Shown here in pieces: positions 14,689 through 15,737 of a DNA stretch of 15,737 bases. Source of the stretch: Rhodospirillaceae bacterium CCH5-H10 (GTDB taxonomy: Bacteria; Pseudomonadota; Alphaproteobacteria; Reyranellales; Reyranellaceae); the NCBI GenBank assembly GCA_001557035.1, contig LSKJ01000705.1, positions 1-15,737 of the forward strand, read 5' to 3'. Position numbers and translations under genes: made by a program. Within the stretch, counting starts at the first letter, position 1. Every line of letters starts with the position of its first letter. Under the pieces are notes generated by a model that was not told the origin of the DNA, did no database searches, and worked only from the letters and a program-made list of their open reading frames with translations.

Positions 14689-15477
14689 CTACTTGACGGT
14701 GATCTCGGCGCCGCCCAGCCCGACGAACTCGGTCTTCGCGACGCCGGGGCCCGGCAGGAACTGCGGCGGATGCACCGAGCCGGTGAGGATCATGTCGCCA
14801 GCCTTCAGCTGCTTGCCGTTGGCGATCAGCTTGTTGGCGAGCCAGGCGAGCGAGATCATCGCACCGCCCATCACGTTGCTGCCGGGGCCGGCGCCGATCT
14901 CCTTGCCCTCGAACTCCGAGCGGCCTTTCACGTTGACGAAGTCGGTCTTCTGCCAGTCCTTGATCTCGGTCCCGACGACGCAGGCGGCCTGCAGCACGTC
15001 GTCGACGATGCGGCCCGGGCCGCCCAGCTTGGAGACGTCGCCGTAGCGATTCTCGACGACTTCCATGCCGCAATAGAGGTTGGAGACGAATTCCATGATC
15101 GACTGGGCGGTGTATTCGGTCCCTGCCGGCACGTCCTTGCCCATGCGCGCCACCATCTCGCATTCGACGCCGGCCTTCAGTGGCCAGCCCTTCTCGAACA
15201 CCACGCCGCTCTGCTTGATGCCGCTGGTGTAGAGGCCGGCGAAGGCCGGACCGGAGAGCTTCAGCGGCTCGTACTGCGCGGGAACGGCGAAGGCCACCTT
15301 CCAGCCCGCGAGCTTCCAGCCGGCGGCCTCGAGCTTGTCGTGGACGGCGAACTGGACCTTGTAGGCATCGGCTTCGGAGAGGCTGGCCGTGGCGTCGGCG
15401 AGCCAGTCCATCGTCGTCTTCGAGCGGCGACCTTCGACGATGCGGTCGGCGAGTGCGGCGATTTCCTTGGCGTCCAC
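14689..15477 (-). CDS. 2-keto-4-pentenoate hydratase-like protein (copy 1 of tandem pair)
   Basis: 262 residues, similar over its whole length to the gene after it, by eye around two thirds identical, including matching first residues (MDAKEIAALA) and last residues (EITxK). The metal-site Glu residues are present at E105, E107 (GVECEMVAR) and E139 (GMEVVENRY), so both copies may be active. The differences cluster at 47-66 and 117-136, near where substrate would be recognised in the family. The start is GTG 15477 with GGGAG about six bases upstream. It is first in the minus-strand set, with its promoter in the repeat-bearing end of the window. No ring-cleavage dioxygenase or hydrolase partner is visible, so the pathway is uncertain; a decarboxylase role is also possible. 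Confidence 0.88.
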   Translation of the reverse strand: MDAKEIAALADRIVEGRRSKTTMDWLADATASLSEADAYKVQFAVHDKLEAAGWKLAGWKVAFAVPAQYEPLKLSGPAFAGLYTSGIKQSGVVFEKGWPLKAGVECEMVARMGKDVPAGTEYTAQSIMEFVSNLYCGMEVVENRYGDVSKLGGPGRIVDDVLQAACVVGTEIKDWQKTDFVNVKGRSEFEGKEIGAGPGSNVMGGAMISLAWLANKLIANGKQLKAGDMILTGSVHPPQFLPGPGVAKTEFVGLGGAEITVK

Positions 15478-15737
15478 GGCTTTCTCCCTTTGATCTGGCG
15501 TCGAGCGTTTTTAATGCGCTGCGACGCAAGTTCAAAGCTCATGTTCCTCTCCGCCCGCGCAGCGGAGGGAGAGGCCAGGAGAGGTGGTCATGTGCTGTTA
15601 GAGGCGAGGTGTGACTGCCGGGGGCCCACCTCACCTACCCCACACGGACGCGTGGGGCCCCTTCCCCTCCCCCCGCTCACGCTGTTTGGGCCGGGGAGAT
15701 GGTGAACACCTGTTCGGGGACATGGTGAACGGTTTTC
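15478..15737. other. Gene-free window end with short inverted repeats
   Basis: No coding frame here is convincing. An imperfect inverted repeat, CCTCTCCG with CGGAGGGAGAGG, lies around 15545-15574, and a 6-base stem CCCCAC/GTGGGG is at 15638-15643 with 15652-15657. The sequence resembles the mosaic repeats often found between genes of GC-rich alphaproteobacteria. It should also carry the promoter of the tandem hydratase genes; I cannot pick it out with confidence. Confidence 0.45.
15693..15730. repeat. Direct repeat at window edge, possible insertion-sequence end
   Basis: GGGGAGATGGTGAAC (15693-15707) and GGGGACATGGTGAAC (15716-15730) differ at one base and are spaced 23 bases apart. Repeated short motifs of this kind occur at the ends of some insertion sequences, but no transposase lies inside the window, so this is only a possibility. 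Confidence 0.35.

Noticed and set aside
1..15737. CRISPR array, rRNA, tRNA or riboswitch
   Set aside because: No regularly spaced repeats, no rRNA-like or cloverleaf segments, and no recognisable riboswitch core were seen on reading both strands.

Overview
The window comes from a GC-rich bacterium, most likely an alphaproteobacterium. Three things point there. The order xseB-ispA-dxs on one strand is familiar from that class. Two sites match the alphaproteobacterial LexA box (GTTC-N7-GTTC). The housekeeping genes are strongly GC-biased and often start at TTG or GTG. I cannot name a genus from sequence alone.

Left part (1-5705): the 3' end of an amidase-signature gene converges on dxs with a 4-base overlap. 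dxs, ispA and xseB form a minus-strand set covering the first step of the MEP isoprenoid pathway, prenyl diphosphate chain elongation and exonuclease VII. A 275-base divergent region separates them from a plus-strand pair, an IclR-type regulator and a PaaI-type hotdog thioesterase. A nested inverted repeat (5714-5789) closes this pair against the next block.

Middle part (5796-9232): a putative DNA-repair block on the minus strand. It has a radical SAM protein with a C-terminal helix-hairpin-helix region and, overlapping its stop codon, a DUF4130-UdgX fusion (uracil-DNA glycosylase superfamily). A perfect LexA box lies on the -10 element of their predicted promoter, so the pair looks SOS-controlled. 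The UDG domain keeps the UdgX R-loop histidine but contains no cysteine. A RibD-C/dihydrofolate-reductase-like gene lies upstream.

Island (about 9240-11655): visibly lower GC, unrelated to the flanks. It holds an MltR-family gene, a DUF4145 gene, an unrecognised gene, a small orphan ORF and a non-coding stretch. The three main proteins belong to different families but all carry R-x-[IM]-x-N-x3-H with identical spacing, which suggests a cluster of HEPN-like proteins, perhaps defensive or toxin-like. The right edge abuts a 2'-5' RNA ligase-like gene cut off after about 59 codons, next to an intact paralogue.

Right part (11857-15737): the intact 2'-5' RNA ligase-like gene has its own LexA box over its -10 element and is divergent from a small unknown gene. 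Then comes a minus-strand set: two tandem 2-keto-4-pentenoate hydratase-like paralogues, a small membrane protein and a secreted small protein. The last 260 bases hold no gene, only short repeats.
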